From Azorinus chamasolen (lineage: Eukaryota > Mollusca > Bivalvia > Cardiida > Solecurtidae), in contig OY755242.1 in the NCBI GenBank assembly GCA_963576725.1, forward strand, positions 8,709,132-8,773,131: 64,000 bases of DNA, given 5' to 3'. Below the pieces are notes generated by a model. The model made no database searches. It was given only the letters and a program-made list of their open reading frames with translations, and was not told where the DNA came from. The position numbers were made by a program, and so were the translations under genes. Positions 40,329 through 50,266 of the stretch are shown here, in pieces (position 1 is the stretch's first letter; each line of letters begins with the position of its first letter).

Positions 40329-40515
40329 CAGTCGAACTTCCATATCTCGAACTCGGATAACTCGAACTTAGAGATAACTCGATAAAAATGCCCAGTCCTT
40401 CCAAATCTTACAATACAGAATTGCTCTAAACTGTATCGCTACAGATATTATAGAAACACATGTAGCAGCTCAATACAGGCCTAAAGTAATGCTAAAAGTT
40501 CCTGTATTAAGCTAT
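40329..40515 (+). mobile_element. TA-4 MITE, truncated
   Basis: CAGTCGAACTTCCATATCTC with GAACTCGGATAACTCGAACT left; core arm CAATACAGGCCTAAAGTAAT with the palindrome cut to GTTCCTGTATTAAG. The right end is missing. Confidence 0.65.
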
Positions 40516-40602
40516 GGACTCTTATTGTGCATCTTTCCCAACATAATATGCACATCTACACTCACTTTATACAGGATGAATGTTAACAAAACGGATGTAC
40601 TA

Positions 40603-40847
40603 CAGTTGAACTTCGATATCTCGAACTTCAATGGACCATACACATTACTTAGAGATAACAGAGATCTCGATTTCTAATGAGAGCAATATCACAGCATGAT
40701 GCAGGTCGAAAGTGTTTCAAGATATGCGCAGTGTTACATTTTAGAACAATTCTGTACATTAATTGCAATCTTTGGAAGGACCGAACTTTTATTTCGAATT
40801 ATAGTGAAATTCGAGTTATCGGAGTTCGAGATATCGACGTTTAACTA
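40603..40847 (+). mobile_element. TA-4 MITE, core lost
   Basis: CAGTTGAACTTCGATATCTC to GAGATATCGACGTTTAACTA, near-complete termini. The left body matches the copy at 4989 (AACTTCAATGGACCATAC), but the GCTCC palindrome is deleted (GATGCAGGTCGAAAGTGTTT). Confidence 0.75.
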
Positions 40848-40911
40848 CATGTGACAAATTGTGAGTGAGTGTCCCACTACTACAAGTAGGGATAGCGGTA
40901 AACCAGTTACT

Positions 40912-41100
40912 CAATAAATAAGTCTTCCTCTGCCTTTGCAAGCATAGTAGACCCATAGTAGACTCCTGTAGGAGGCGTCTGATCAGGGTCTACTATGTTT
41001 GCGTATGATATTATATAGATATCATTGTACAGTTTCTGCCAGGGCCCAAGTTTACTATGTTCATGTGCTGTTATTATAAATAATCTAATTAATATTCCTA
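40912..41100 (+). mobile_element. TTAA-4 MITE, right end lost
   Basis: AATAAATAAGTCTTCCTCTG left, hairpin GCAAGCATAGTAGACCCATA with AGGGTCTACTATGTTTGC, shoulder to CTAATTAATATTCCTA, then unrelated sequence. Confidence 0.6.
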
Positions 41101-41129
41101 CAGGCTAAGCACGGCGGTATGGAGGTTTG

Positions 41130-41195
41130 CAAACAGTTTGGATCCAGATGAGACGCCCACTAACTGGCCAGGGTCCAAACTGTTTGACACCCGAT
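41130..41195. repeat. HP-family hairpin
   Basis: GCAAACAGTTTGGATCCAGA with GGGTCCAAACTGTTTGACAC and the GATAAATAGTTTCTTACAAG shoulder; centre GCCCACTAACTGGC. Confidence 0.65.
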
Positions 41196-41266
41196 AAATA
41201 GTTTCTTACAAGCTTAACGATGAAAGTAAAAGTTGAAGCAGGTGATAGTTTTAGCAGACTTTATTT

Positions 41267-41513
41267 TTAACCCTTTCCTTCACATAAACTCCTTTTCACG
41301 CATTTGCAAACAGACGAGACCCAGATCAGACGGCTCCTAGAGGAACCGTCTGATCAAAGTATTCTCTGTTTGCTAATGGAATTTGATATATCTTTTTCTT
41401 TCGTTTCTAAAATAGCTACAATATTCCAACTTCCGTATTTCGTTATAACTATTTTTCCATGGTTATTCATTGGGTATTGACATTTGGAATACATAGAACA
41501 GGGAAAGGGTTAA
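41267..41513 (+). mobile_element. TTAA-4b MITE, full length
   Basis: 247 bp: TTAACCCTTTCCTTCACATA to GAACAGGGAAAGGGTTAA. Hairpin GCAAACAGACGAGACCCAGA centred on GGCTCCTAGAGGAACC. Best reference copy of TTAA-4b. Confidence 0.85.
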
Positions 41514-41654
41514 GCACATGAAGTGTTGCTCGTGCACACTATAGAGAACCATTGTTCATAAAGAGGGTGTTTCCTCTTTCGATCAGGATTGAGACAAGTC
41601 CACAATCAGGTGACGCGGACGTTAACTTTGATACTGCAGTATAAACTCATTTTC

Positions 41655-41948
41655 TTATCACTTTACTCCATGAATATTTATGTAATAAATAACAATATCC
41701 ATATAATAAATAACAATGTCATGAATATCCATGTAATAAATAACAATGTCATGCATATTGATTAGATTTATGTTTCTACTGGCATATGAACACGTGACAT
41801 TTTTGCTGATGCATATATTGTAGAATCTGATCTATATTACATCTTACGCTAACAGAACAGACCAGACAGCTCCTACAGGACCCGACTGATCTGGGTCTAC
41901 TTTGTCTGCAAAGCCATAGAAAGGCGTATTTATGGAGTAATTGATTAA
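41655..41948 (-). mobile_element. TTAA-4 MITE with internal 30-bp triplication
   Basis: CACTTTACTCCATGAATATT left; AATAAATAACAATGTCATGA-type segments repeat three times (41682-41760). Hairpin CTAACAGAACAGACCAGACA centred on CTCCTACAGGAC. Right end GGAGTAATTGATTAA. Confidence 0.65.
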
Positions 41949-42054
41949 AATTAATTCACAGCATTAGAGAAACTATTAATTGAGTGTCAACAGCTTGGAA
42001 CCCGATGAACCATCGGCGTCTCATCTGTTTCCCATCTGTAGGCATTAACCCTTT

Positions 42055-42272
42055 ACCTTATAGGCTATTTTTAGACACAACCTCTGAGAATAAATTTACC
42101 GAAAAGGACCGTTAACTAGAGAAAAGGATTTTTTTAAATTTTGTAGTTTGAAACCATTGTGATAAATAGAGCATTTGCTCCTATAGGAGCAAATGTTCTA
42201 TTTATCACAATGGTTTCACAAAGTCATTTTTACAGAGTCGTCAAAAGTCGTCAATATGAGGAAATAGGTTAA
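42055..42272 (-). mobile_element. TTAA-3 MITE, copy 5
   Basis: 218 bp: TTAACCCTTTACCTTATAGG to TATGAGGAAATAGGTTAA. Intact hairpin GAGCATTTGCTCCTATAGGA with GCAAATGTTCTATTTATCAC. Its right TTAA directly adjoins a TA-2 element. Confidence 0.85.
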
Positions 42273-42466
42273 AACCTCTCTAAACGGGCCGTAAATTTAG
42301 CATAAGTATCGGTATTGGAAACAAGTGGCAGCTTAAAACAGGGCGAAAGTTATACAGAAAGCTCCTCTATGAGCTCCTCTATAAGCTTTCTGCACGACTT
42401 TCACCAATCATTAAGCAGCCATCTTCTAAAAGTATATAAATTCTTCTTTAGAGCGGGTTTACTGTA
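42273..42466 (+). mobile_element. TA-2 MITE missing terminal CAGTA
   Basis: AACCTCTCTAAACGGGCCGT left, immediately after a TTAA-3 copy; right TTTAGAGCGGGTTTACTG-TA. Core with a small duplication (GCTCCTCTATGAGCTCCTCT). Confidence 0.7.
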
Positions 42467-42640
42467 TACAGGGTATAACGGGAGACAGTAGAGATACCAG
42501 AAGACGATACTATTTATTGACGACAATTAACTCATTTCCTCCTATATTATTAAAGGTAACCCCGTCCAGCTCTTATTTTGGGACCCATCTACATGTATAT
42601 TTCATCTTGAGGGAGTGTTTGCTAACAAAACATTCGCTGG

Positions 42641-42820
42641 TATAGTCAAACAACTAGGTCTGACGGGTCACGGGTTCGCCGAGTCCATTTTTAAGGGAGA
42701 TCAGCATTTCGGATATCCACGTGCCATTTATAAAAGACAATGCATTGTTTAGAATGCTGATCTCCCTAAAAAATGGACTCGGCTGACCTTTGACACGTCA
42801 GATCTAGTTGTTTGACTATA
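42641..42820. repeat. Family I: 180-bp hairpin, TAGTCAAACAACTAG ends
   Basis: TATAGTCAAACAACTAGGTC ... GAGTCCATTTTTAAGGGAGA pairs with TCTCCCTAAAAAATGGACTC ... CTAGTTGTTTGACTATA. Loop at about 42715-42745. TA at the edges could be a target duplication. Confidence 0.75.
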
Positions 42821-43231
42821 TAAGCCAATAGCATAGATTAGTTCAGCATACAATGCAGACCTTGCTCAAAGGGTGTCTTTGGGAGCCCCATGATCTGTGT
42901 CTACATACTCTTCTCTGTTTGTCGATGTCCTTTCAAAGGGACACTGGGTACAAATGGGTAAGTTGTGTCCAGAGAACTGGTTCAGCGGGGTTGGTACAGT
43001 TTGTGTAGAACTAATCGTGTCTTACCGGTAAGCTCGGAAACACGTCCTTCGTAAACCGTTAACGTATTGTTTCGACTGCAATATTTATAACTCGTATGAG
43101 TAGGTATGGTGAAGTATCATTATGGTTAAATAAAGATACCACGAGTACGTCAAGAGATGGACGAGCATTCCACGACCGATATTTAGGTTATGAGATGTTT
43201 CGTGAAGCAGCAACACACACATGCATGTAAC

Positions 43232-43749
43232 TTAACTCTTCCGCCCTTTATCATTAGCTCTATGAATATCCATAAATAATGATGACATAATAAATATCAA
43301 TTATATTTTGTTTTTTTAAAATGGCGTACTAACATATCAATTGTTTGCCAAAGCAGAGACTGTAGGAAAACATTAGCCCTTATCTTGCTGAATTTTCAAA
43401 CACATTTCTCCTTCTTTACCCATGCCCTGTTGTATAATTACATATATCGTCACTGTGTAGTTCGCTGTGTAATCACTGCTGTGGAGTGCACTGGTTGCAC
43501 AATCAACTTGTAAATAGTGCAGACCCTGATGAGATAGCTCCTGCAGGAGCTGTCTCATCTGGGTCTCCACTATTTACAGGTAGATATATTGACGTGAATA
43601 GCAAGCGAAGGGTTAATATTATTCCATAGGCAAGACATTGGCTCTGGTCGGAAGCCTGTCATTCCATACGTTAACACCTGACCCTACAGGAGCCGCCTAA
43701 CTCAGTTTGCAAAGGCATAACATCTCTTATTTATGAAGTAAAGAGTTAA
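43232..43749 (-). mobile_element. TTAA-4 MITE split by TTAA-1 copy 6
   Basis: TTAACTCTTCCGCCCTTTAT left; TCTATGAATATCCATAAATA; the body stops at CTGTAGGAAAACA and resumes TATTATTCCATAGGCAAGAC; right AAGTAAAGAGTTAA. The core palindrome is degraded (CCTGACCCTACAGGAGCCGC). Confidence 0.75.
43373..43616 (+). mobile_element. TTAA-1 MITE, copy 6
   Basis: 244 bp: TTAGCCCTTATCTTGCTGAA (left TTAA with one change) to AGCAAGCGAAGGGTTAA. Centre AGCTCCTGCAGGAGCT. Confidence 0.9.
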
Positions 43750-43898
43750 CCCGCGGTAAAAGCTCAAATTAGACCTGTTAGATTTTAAACTACCGCCGAT
43801 TCGACTAAGCCTATGAAAAACTTATGATCGAGTGTCAAACAGATTGGATCCAGATGAGAGACCGAGTCACTTGGCATCTTATTTGGATCCAAGCTGGT

Positions 43899-44144
43899 TT
43901 AACCCTTTCGGTGCCAAATTTCTAATTGTCGTCTGCAATCCAAGTTTGTTAAATCATTCAGTAGAATAAGGAAATGAGATAAATAAATCCAAATTTCAAA
44001 GGAATAAAGCATATATAGAGAAATAGAGATTGAGACAAATAGTGAAGTCCCTGATCAGACGCCGCCTTGAAAGGGCGGCGTCTGATCTTGGACTGCACTA
44101 TTTGCCGTGGTGCATTTATGCGATTGCGGCGGTGAAAAGGTTAA
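43899..44144 (+). mobile_element. TTAA-5 MITE, copy 2
   Basis: 246 bp, TTAACCCTTTCGGTGCCAAA to GCGGCGGTGAAAAGGTTAA. Same length as copy 1 at 20.85 kb, differing at only a handful of positions. It follows directly after an HP hairpin (43838-43895). Confidence 0.9.
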
Positions 44145-44626
44145 AATGCGAGTCATGTGAGGAAGAGTGGAATAACGGATAAATACCACACTGCGACAAT
44201 TTGTCGTCTGCACAAACTGTCGTCTGCTTACATTTTAAATTTTGGTTTCATTATTGTTTCAAAAACATTATCAATGTATCACTCGGCTCGGTCCTGTTTA
44301 CTCTACGTTACTGTCGTCTGCACAAACATGTCGTCTGCTGTATTTGTTTATAAGCATACGTATAGTTTTGTCCTACGTGACGTTTTATCATGAATAAGCA
44401 CAACCAGTTTTAAGACAGTTTACAGTCCGATTAGATAACCCGCTTTCTCAACTGGATCCATGCTGTTTGCAAATATTATCATGACTTCATGGATATTCAT
44501 GAGTTCATTTTTTATAATGTCCAATGAACGAAGGCATGTATTTGCCATTTCAGAAATGTTAAAATCAGACCTATATCATTACATAAGCAAACACAGCAGA
44601 CCCTGATCAGACGGCTCCTACTCTGT
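44145..44626. other. TTAA-2-like debris and reverse TTAA-4 fragment
   Basis: 44192-44345 holds four GTCGTCTGC words (AATTTGTCGTCTGCACAAAC, CTGTCGTCTGCTTACATTTT). 44470-44626 is a reverse TTAA-4 with the palindrome cut (GACGGCTCCTACTCTG). Confidence 0.5.
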
Positions 44627-45005
44627 TTAACCCTTACCCCAATATAAACGCCTTTTCATGCATTTGCAAACAGAGTAGACCAAGATCAGAAGCTCCTACA
44701 GGAGCCATCTGATCAAGGTCTGCTCTATGTGCTTTTGAAATGATATATATCTGATTCTACACTTTCCGAAAAAGCAAAAGGATTCTCCGTAAAGTTAATA
44801 TTATAAAAACTCATCTAATAAATATTCATGACGTCATTATTTCTTACCTGAATATACAATAGTTGTAATTGAGTGTTTTTTGACACAGAAAATATTAAAA
44901 GGATTTGGAAAATATAAATTAAGTTTAAATTAGAAATATTTCGATTTTTTCAGTGTGTAATACAAAATTTCTGCAAAAACTCGAATGAAACAGGTAAAGG
45001 GTTAA
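44627..45005 (+). mobile_element. TTAA-4 MITE with extended right arm
   Basis: TTAACCCTTACCCCAATATA to ACAGGTAAAGGGTTAA, 379 bp. Hairpin GCAAACAGAGTAGACCAAGA centred on AGCTCCTACAGGAGCC. About 115 bp of AT-rich sequence lies between the usual ACCTGAATATACAATA and the terminus. Confidence 0.7.
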
Positions 45006-45359
45006 ATTGCATGTTCAGCGTTTAAGCGTAGTTATGAGTCAAGTGTGTTAGGATTTTACGACGTTCAGATATTGGGATTTGGTTGAACTCATTGTTTATA
45101 GTTCATAAATTACTAGCTCAAATTTAAACCAATGCCGTAAAGCCTGACTATTCCGGATATCCAAATAAATATCAATACCGGTCTTTTTAGACATGTTGTA
45201 GCTCAGTGAAGGGTGAAATTTGTGCATAAAAAAACGAAAGCAAATCTATGCATGATTTGCATCATGTATTTACAAACTATCTGCCGAAAAATATCTACAC
45301 TCTTCTTTACCTTTAAGCAGTGGTACAGACAAAGGTGCGTACCTAAATACTAAAATCGT

Positions 45360-45458
45360 TATTTCTCAACCTAACCTTATGTTGTGAACACTCTTTAGAA
45401 TCGCCCCATTCGAGACGATTCTAAAGAGTGACCATAGCATAGGGTTTGGTGGAGAAAT
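45360..45458. repeat. Family H hairpin, copy 2
   Basis: TATTTCTCAACCTAACCTTA and CATAGGGTTTGGTGGAGAAA with inner arms TCTTTAGAATCGCCCCATTC and GAGACGATTCTAAAGAG. Confidence 0.7.
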
Positions 45459-45542
45459 AAAAAAGTTATTGATGGAAATGTTTCAATTTACGCATCTTAT
45501 CTGGACCTCTGTTTAATGTCAGATTTAGAGGGGATTACTCTA

Positions 45543-45945
45543 CAGTAAATCTTGTATTAACCCTTCGCTTGCTAATCGCGTCAATATACCTACCTGTAAA
45601 TAGTGAAGACCCGGATGAGACAGCTCCTGCAGGAGCTGTCTCATCAGGGTCTGCACTATTTACAAGTTGATTGTGCAACCAGTGCACACCACAGCAGTGA
45701 TTGCACAGCGAAATACTTGTACACAGTGAAAATATATGTAATTATACAACAGGACATGGGTAAAAAAGGAGAAATGTATTTTAAAATTCAGCAAGCGAAG
45801 GGTTAAGTGGCACCAGAAAGATATTTTGTCAGGACTCTGTAGGGCAGGTGGCTTTCTAATGCAAGTCAAAATAGGAGCCCTCTGTAATGCCTTTGCCCTG
45901 TATTAAGCAACCATTTGCTTTTTAAGACTTTTGTGTTGAATCAAT
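45543..45945 (+). mobile_element. TA-3-type MITE split by TTAA-1 copy 7
   Basis: CAGTAAATCTTGTA-TTAA on the left and TTAA-GTGGCACCAGAAAGATAT on the right of the insert (elsewhere CTTGTCTTAAGCGACCAGCA). The core is degraded (GTCAAAATAGGAGCCCTCTG). Confidence 0.7.
45557..45806 (-). mobile_element. TTAA-1 MITE, copy 7, reverse
   Basis: 250 bp with perfect termini: TTAACCCTTCGCTTGCTAAT and AGCAAGCGAAGGGTTAA. Perfect centre AGCTCCTGCAGGAGCT and arms GATGAGACAGCTCC/GGAGCTGTCTCATC. Confidence 0.9.
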
Positions 45946-45949
45946 ACAT

Positions 45950-46060
45950 AGAGCGTTCTGTTTTACTTTCACCTTGCTTTAATCAGCCACCAGGTCCTGC
46001 CTTCAACACAAAATACTTTATGTAGGCTAATTTAGTGGCCGCTATAGAGAGGTTTTACTG
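45950..46060 (+). mobile_element. TA-1 MITE, right half only
   Basis: GAGCGTTCTGTTTTACTTTC through GCTATAGAGAGGTTTTACTG-TA: starts exactly at the hairpin centre, so the left arm was lost at the palindrome tip. Confidence 0.75.
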
Positions 46061-46992
46061 TATCTCGAACGAAGGTCAGCAAATCACATAGACACGAGGC
46101 TTTGCCGGGTGCTTGTGTGAGGTCGAGAAATTCATAGCCTACATCAATTATGAAATATTGTTTTCTCTCCCTACTTGGACAATGCATTAATAAATCCCTT
46201 TCAAATCGCTGAGCTGTTTCCTACTGACTCATGATGAATCTACTCGGCTAATGTAGTTTTTTGTCTCAGTTATATGACAGTTTATTCCATTGAAATGTTA
46301 AAAAATCAAAGAACTCAGCATTGCAAAGTACATACATAAGTATGTCCCGATAAAACAAAATTATTCATTGCCTTGGAATTCCTTTTCTCTTAAAATAGCC
46401 GGTCAAAAGTACGAGTCGGCCTTGACCGTGCGTAATAATTTTTGAAAGTAGGAGATACTTCAAAAACAAAAGCAACAATGCAAAAAGAGAAAATTGCAGA
46501 CACCGTTTTATCGAGTCTGTTCATGAGCAGTTATGAAAAGTGGAACACTACTCACGCCCCCTAGCACCGGCTTCAGCGGTATACAACTTTCAAAACTAAC
46601 AACACCGAAACTTATGACCCCGATCAGAAAATAAGTTTAACCGTCATTTGAAGCGTGTGTCCATTTTAAGCAAGAAAACCACACGAAAAAGGAAATAATT
46701 AAAACCACTCCCAACAGTTTCATCTAATAAACAGCAAATATCTTACAAAAAGTTTTGTGTTATGTTCAGAAACTTGAACATACAATAAAGGCATAATATG
46801 GCGTGATGTAACACGTGGTGTCACGTGACAAGGAAGATACACTTCGAATATCACGTTCTACTGTATATTTATTATATTATACATGTACGTTCATCCTGTC
46901 TTAAGCTAGTTAATAAAGTAGGGTTAACCATTATTTCGCTAGCCACGACATGAGTCAGCTTGGATCCAGATAAGACGCCGTTTAATTCGGTG
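46061..46992. other. Low-repeat DNA, no gene supported
   Basis: No MITE and no extended frame. 46800-46850 contains GTAACACGTGGTGTCACGTG, a small palindromic patch. An HP half hairpin (CAGCTTGGATCCAGATAAGA) at 46960 leads into the 60-bp array. Confidence 0.45.
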
Positions 46993-47692
46993 TACGAATG
47001 TATATCTAGCCTAGCACCAGTATCTAACCTTTTTGACACTCGATCAATAGTTTACGAATGTATATCTAGCCTAGCACCTGTATCTAAGCTTTTTGACACT
47101 CGATCAATAGTTTACGAATGTATATCTAGCCTAGCACCTGTATCTAAGCTTTCTGACACCCGATCAATAGTTTACGAATGTATATCTAGCCTAGCACCTG
47201 TATCTAAGCTTTCTGACACTCGATCAATAGTTTACGAATGTATATCTAGCCTAGCGTCAGTATCTAAGCTTTTTGACACTCGATCAATAGTTTACGAATG
47301 TATATCTAGCCTAGCATCAGTATCTAAGCTTTTTGACACTCGGTCAATAGTTTACGAATGTATATCTAGCCTAGCGTCAGTATCTAAGCTGTTTGACACT
47401 CGGTCAATAGTTTACGAATGTATATCTAGCCTAGCACCTGTATCTAAGCTTTTTGACACCCGATCAATAGTTTACGAATGTATATCTAGCCTAGCATCAG
47501 TATCTAAGCTTTTTGACACTCGATCAATAGTTTACGAATGTATATCTAGCCTAGCGTCAGTATCTAAGCTGTTTGACACTCGATCAATAGTTTACGAATG
47601 TATATCTAGCCTAGCATCAGTATCTAAGCTGTGAATGTATATCTAGCCTAGTACCAGTATCTAAGCTGTTTGACACTCGATCAAAAGTTTCT
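46993..47692 (+). repeat. 60-bp array, about 12 monomers, in frame
   Basis: Unit TACGAATGTATATCTAGCCT ... GACACTCGATCAATAGTT, 60 bp. TTTGACACTCGATCAATAG is the HP-family shoulder, so the array grew from the flank of an HP hairpin whose left half is still at 46960. The unit is 20 codons without stops (YECISSLAPVSKLFDTRSIV), giving a 224-codon frame with mostly C/T and A/G variants. Treated as a minisatellite. Confidence 0.9.
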
Positions 47693-47929
47693 CAAAATCT
47701 TGAAAAGTAGTCAAAATTGCTACAGATCCAAATTTGAGCAGCAATTACTTTTTCACAGCGAAATTAGGGCTAATATGCACTGTTAAGGAAATCTCTTATC
47801 TCAGCATAGATATGTACTTTACAAGGACGAACAGCGTGAAACAACATCCTTATATCCCCACTACCGCCTTCAGATATTCAGAGGTCCAGATAAGATGCAT
47901 ACATTAAAACATTTTCAAGAATAATTTCC

Positions 47930-48074
47930 TTATTTCTCCACCAAACCCTATGTTGTGACCACTCTTTAGAATCGCCTCGAAGAGACTATTCTAAAGAGTG
48001 CTCATAACATAGGGTTTGGCGAAGAGGCGAATCTAAAGAGTGTTCACAACATAGGGTTTGGTGGAGAAATCACG
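47930..48074. repeat. Family H hairpin, copy 3, with duplicated right arm
   Basis: ATTTCTCCACCAAACCCTAT ... TCTTTAGAATCGCCTCGAAG pairs with ATTCTAAAGAGTGCTCATAA-CATAGGG, which is followed by a second right arm CTAAAGAGTGTTCACAACAT-AGGGTTTGGTGGAGAAAT. Confidence 0.75.
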
Positions 48075-48138
48075 ATTTTAGTATTTGAGTACGTACTTTT
48101 ATCTGTTGCTCGCTATAACGTCTTCTCAAATTAGGATA

Positions 48139-48285
48139 CAGTAGAAACTGGCTTAAGCGGTCATCAAAAATATATAGGTCTAAATAAGGGTCTGTAAGGC
48201 TGAAGGTAACTTAATGCAGATCACAATTTACTATGGGCCTACATTAAGCAAACACCGGCTTTTTAAAACACCCACGTTCAGTTAA
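48139..48285 (+). mobile_element. TA-3-related MITE, right end lost
   Basis: CAGTAGAAACTGGCTTAAGC left; AACTTAATGCAGATCACAAT with GGGCCTACATTAAGCAAACA; palindrome centre gone. Confidence 0.6.
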
Positions 48286-48311
48286 CCAGGTCCCTGTTCA
48301 AAAAAAAATCC

Positions 48312-48352
48312 CCACACGTACACACACGCACGCACGCACGTACGCACGCACG
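48312..48352 (+). repeat. (ACGC/ACAC)n microsatellite
   Basis: CCACACGTACACACACGCAC followed by GCACGCACG units, about 40 bp. Confidence 0.85.
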
Positions 48353-48479
48353 ATCAACTGATTGTGTAATGTTTTATGAACACAAGGGTTTGGCCATAGC
48401 TGTAACTGTAGAACCAGAATATATCTATATAGTTTTTAAGGAAATAGAGCAGATACTGGTCAGGCGGTTCCTTTTGATC

Positions 48480-48548
48480 TGGGCCTACTCTGTTTAGTTA
48501 TAGGCTTCTCTATCATGTACGCTGTAAATGGCTTAATTGGAGTTTTGA

Positions 48549-48595
<47 letters not shown>

Positions 48596-48740
48596 TCTCT
48601 CTCTCTGATCTGAGTCTACTCTGTTTACTGAGACTTCTCTATCATGTAAACTGTAAAGGGTTTTATTGGAGTTTTGAGACTCTGTCTCTCTCTTCCTCTC
48701 TCTCTGATCTGTTTCTACTCTGTTTACTTAGACTTTTCTA
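48480..48740 (+). repeat. Compound tandem: TTAA-4 arm plus (TC)n, about 3 units
   Basis: CTACTCTGTTTA-TT ... CTTCTCTATCATGTA ... GGAGTTTTGAGACTCTCTC occurs at about 48485, 48613 and 48715, with (TC)n of variable length (about 55 bp in the first, about 30 bp in the second) at the end of each. The starting motif is a TTAA-4 hairpin right arm. Confidence 0.8.
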
Positions 48741-48752
48741 TCATGTTCACTG

Positions 48753-48974
48753 TTAATAGTTTAACGGGAGTGCATTGAGAGTTAGCTGTTCACTAGGACT
48801 TGGCAAACTTTTGATCGCATTATACAACGACAGACGAAAATGTGACCAACGATTTTCATCCAGATCATCCGCCTGGAAACTGTCAACCTCACTGCCACCT
48901 GTAAAGGCAAGTGGTTCAAAATCTTCAAGGACATATTCTTTCTGGACCAGGAGGGATGTTGCTTGTTCACCCAA
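48753..48974 (-). other. Possible coding fragment, unrecognised
   Basis: A minus-strand frame of 73 codons (contains EYVLEDFEPLAFTGGSEVDS and FQADDLDENRWSH) has an acidic, varied composition unlike the repeat-derived frames nearby and contains no MITE signature. The plus strand is also open over most of it, with a possible acceptor (TTCACTAG/GACTTG) and donor (TCG/GTAATT), but its product is Ser/Arg-rich and looks like an antisense shadow. No clear splice acceptor was seen on the minus strand. Possibly an exon or decayed gene fragment; no function assigned. Confidence 0.25.
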
Positions 48975-49084
48975 TGTCGGTAATTAATCCAATAATTGAG
49001 ATAATTAACAAAAATATCGACAAATATTTAATTAGAAAATGGACAAACATTATTCTTTATTCATTCTGAGACAAAATGCAGAAG

Positions 49085-49104
49085 GCCCCCCCCCCCCCCC
49101 CCCC
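49085..49104 (+). repeat. Poly-C tract
   Basis: About 19 consecutive C. Sequencing or assembly length here is likely unreliable. Confidence 0.9.
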
Positions 49105-49118
49105 ACTCCACCCACCAA

Positions 49119-49266
49119 GTGTTACCCTGGAAATGTGAAACTCCATCCATGGTAACATTGACGAATGTCGACTTATGTGTTTTGAGCGCCCCGTACTTTC
49201 CTGAGCTGGGGTCCAGCGACTTTGAAGGAGGACGCCACGACGATTGGGACGACCTGATCCAGCACG
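49119..49266 (+). other. Possible exon, unrecognised
   Basis: GC-richer segment with a clean frame (contains LSAPYFPELGSSDFEGGRHD and DWDDLIQHVNAVVRTL). It is preceded by a C-rich tract ending in CACCAAG (acceptor-like) and contains a potential donor CAC/GTAAAT at 49266. No domain recognised. Opposite strand to the candidate at 48.75 kb, so they need not belong together. Confidence 0.25.
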
Positions 49267-50266
49267 TAAATGCAGTTGTCAGGACATTAACAATAGACAG
49301 GCATTATTTACTGAGTATATGCGTCTTAATCAAGTAGACGGTTACTTCAGATATGGCAAAATAATTCGGAAAGTTCCTCTATGAGTTATTAAGCAGTCAT
49401 CTGCTTGGAAGTACCGACATTCTTCTCGACTAGAATTGTGATTTAGAGGGGTTTGACTGTATCTTGCAATTGTTTTCAAAGCATGACTGGATAGCCAAAT
49501 AGTTTGTATGTTATCCCACACCCCGCTGTGAACATGTCACAGTCTGCTCATATTTGGAACCGGTGCAATTTAGACTATGTCCGATCTAACAAGATCTTTA
49601 GACACTACTAAACAAGTGTCAAACAGACTGGATCTAGACGAGACCACGTGGTCTCATAATGATCCAAGCTATTTGATATTTGGTCAAAAGTTACCAAAAG
49701 CTGATAAAACTCTGAAGAAAACAAACCTTTCAATTCAACACAAACAATGTCACATTAACTCATTTGACACGTGAATGTAGTATATCGGTCAGTAGCCCAG
49801 CCTCTCCCCTAGCGAGCAATGCACATGTTGCACGAACTGCACGAGCAGAACTATACTTCGTTTGAACAGGGCCACTAACAGGCCAATGATATTAAAATAC
49901 CCGGCAGTTAAAAAGACACTCGATCAATAGTTTACGACAGTTAAAAAGATAACAATTTCTGAAAACGAGTAGAGGGTTGAAAATTCCTGCATTGCTTGGT
50001 TATGCGGCACTTAAAAAACAACTTATGAAATAGGAAACCTGTCCCGTGTTCAGCTAATAATACTCGTTGCCATATTATGCAACAGTTCGCGAAATTGAAG
50101 CCGAAATGTTGCGAATCTATGCAGTAGCATACTATAGACTCTGTATTTACAGATGGATGGGACATTTCAATTTAACTCTGAAGACCTTTGCAATCAGTGT
50201 AGACTCAGATCAAAGGGTTCTTTTTTTTGTTACGGGTTTTATTTAGTCTTCAGAAAGGGGTCAGTT
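49267..50266. other. MITE scraps, no gene
   Basis: 49370-49462 is a TA-2 right arm (AGTTCCTCTATGAGTTATTA, GATTTAGAGGGGTTTGACTG). 49618-49690 is an HP hairpin with centre CCACGTGG. 49800-50190 has no supported feature; a T-run is at 50220. Confidence 0.5.

Noticed and set aside
4041..45806. A recurrent 65-67-codon frame (MKTQMRQLLQELSHQGLHYL...) in at least six loci, looking like a small gene family
   Set aside because: Each lies inside a TTAA-1 MITE copy and starts in its hairpin; conservation is explained by recent element copying. The opposite strand is equally open and the frame is broken in some copies.
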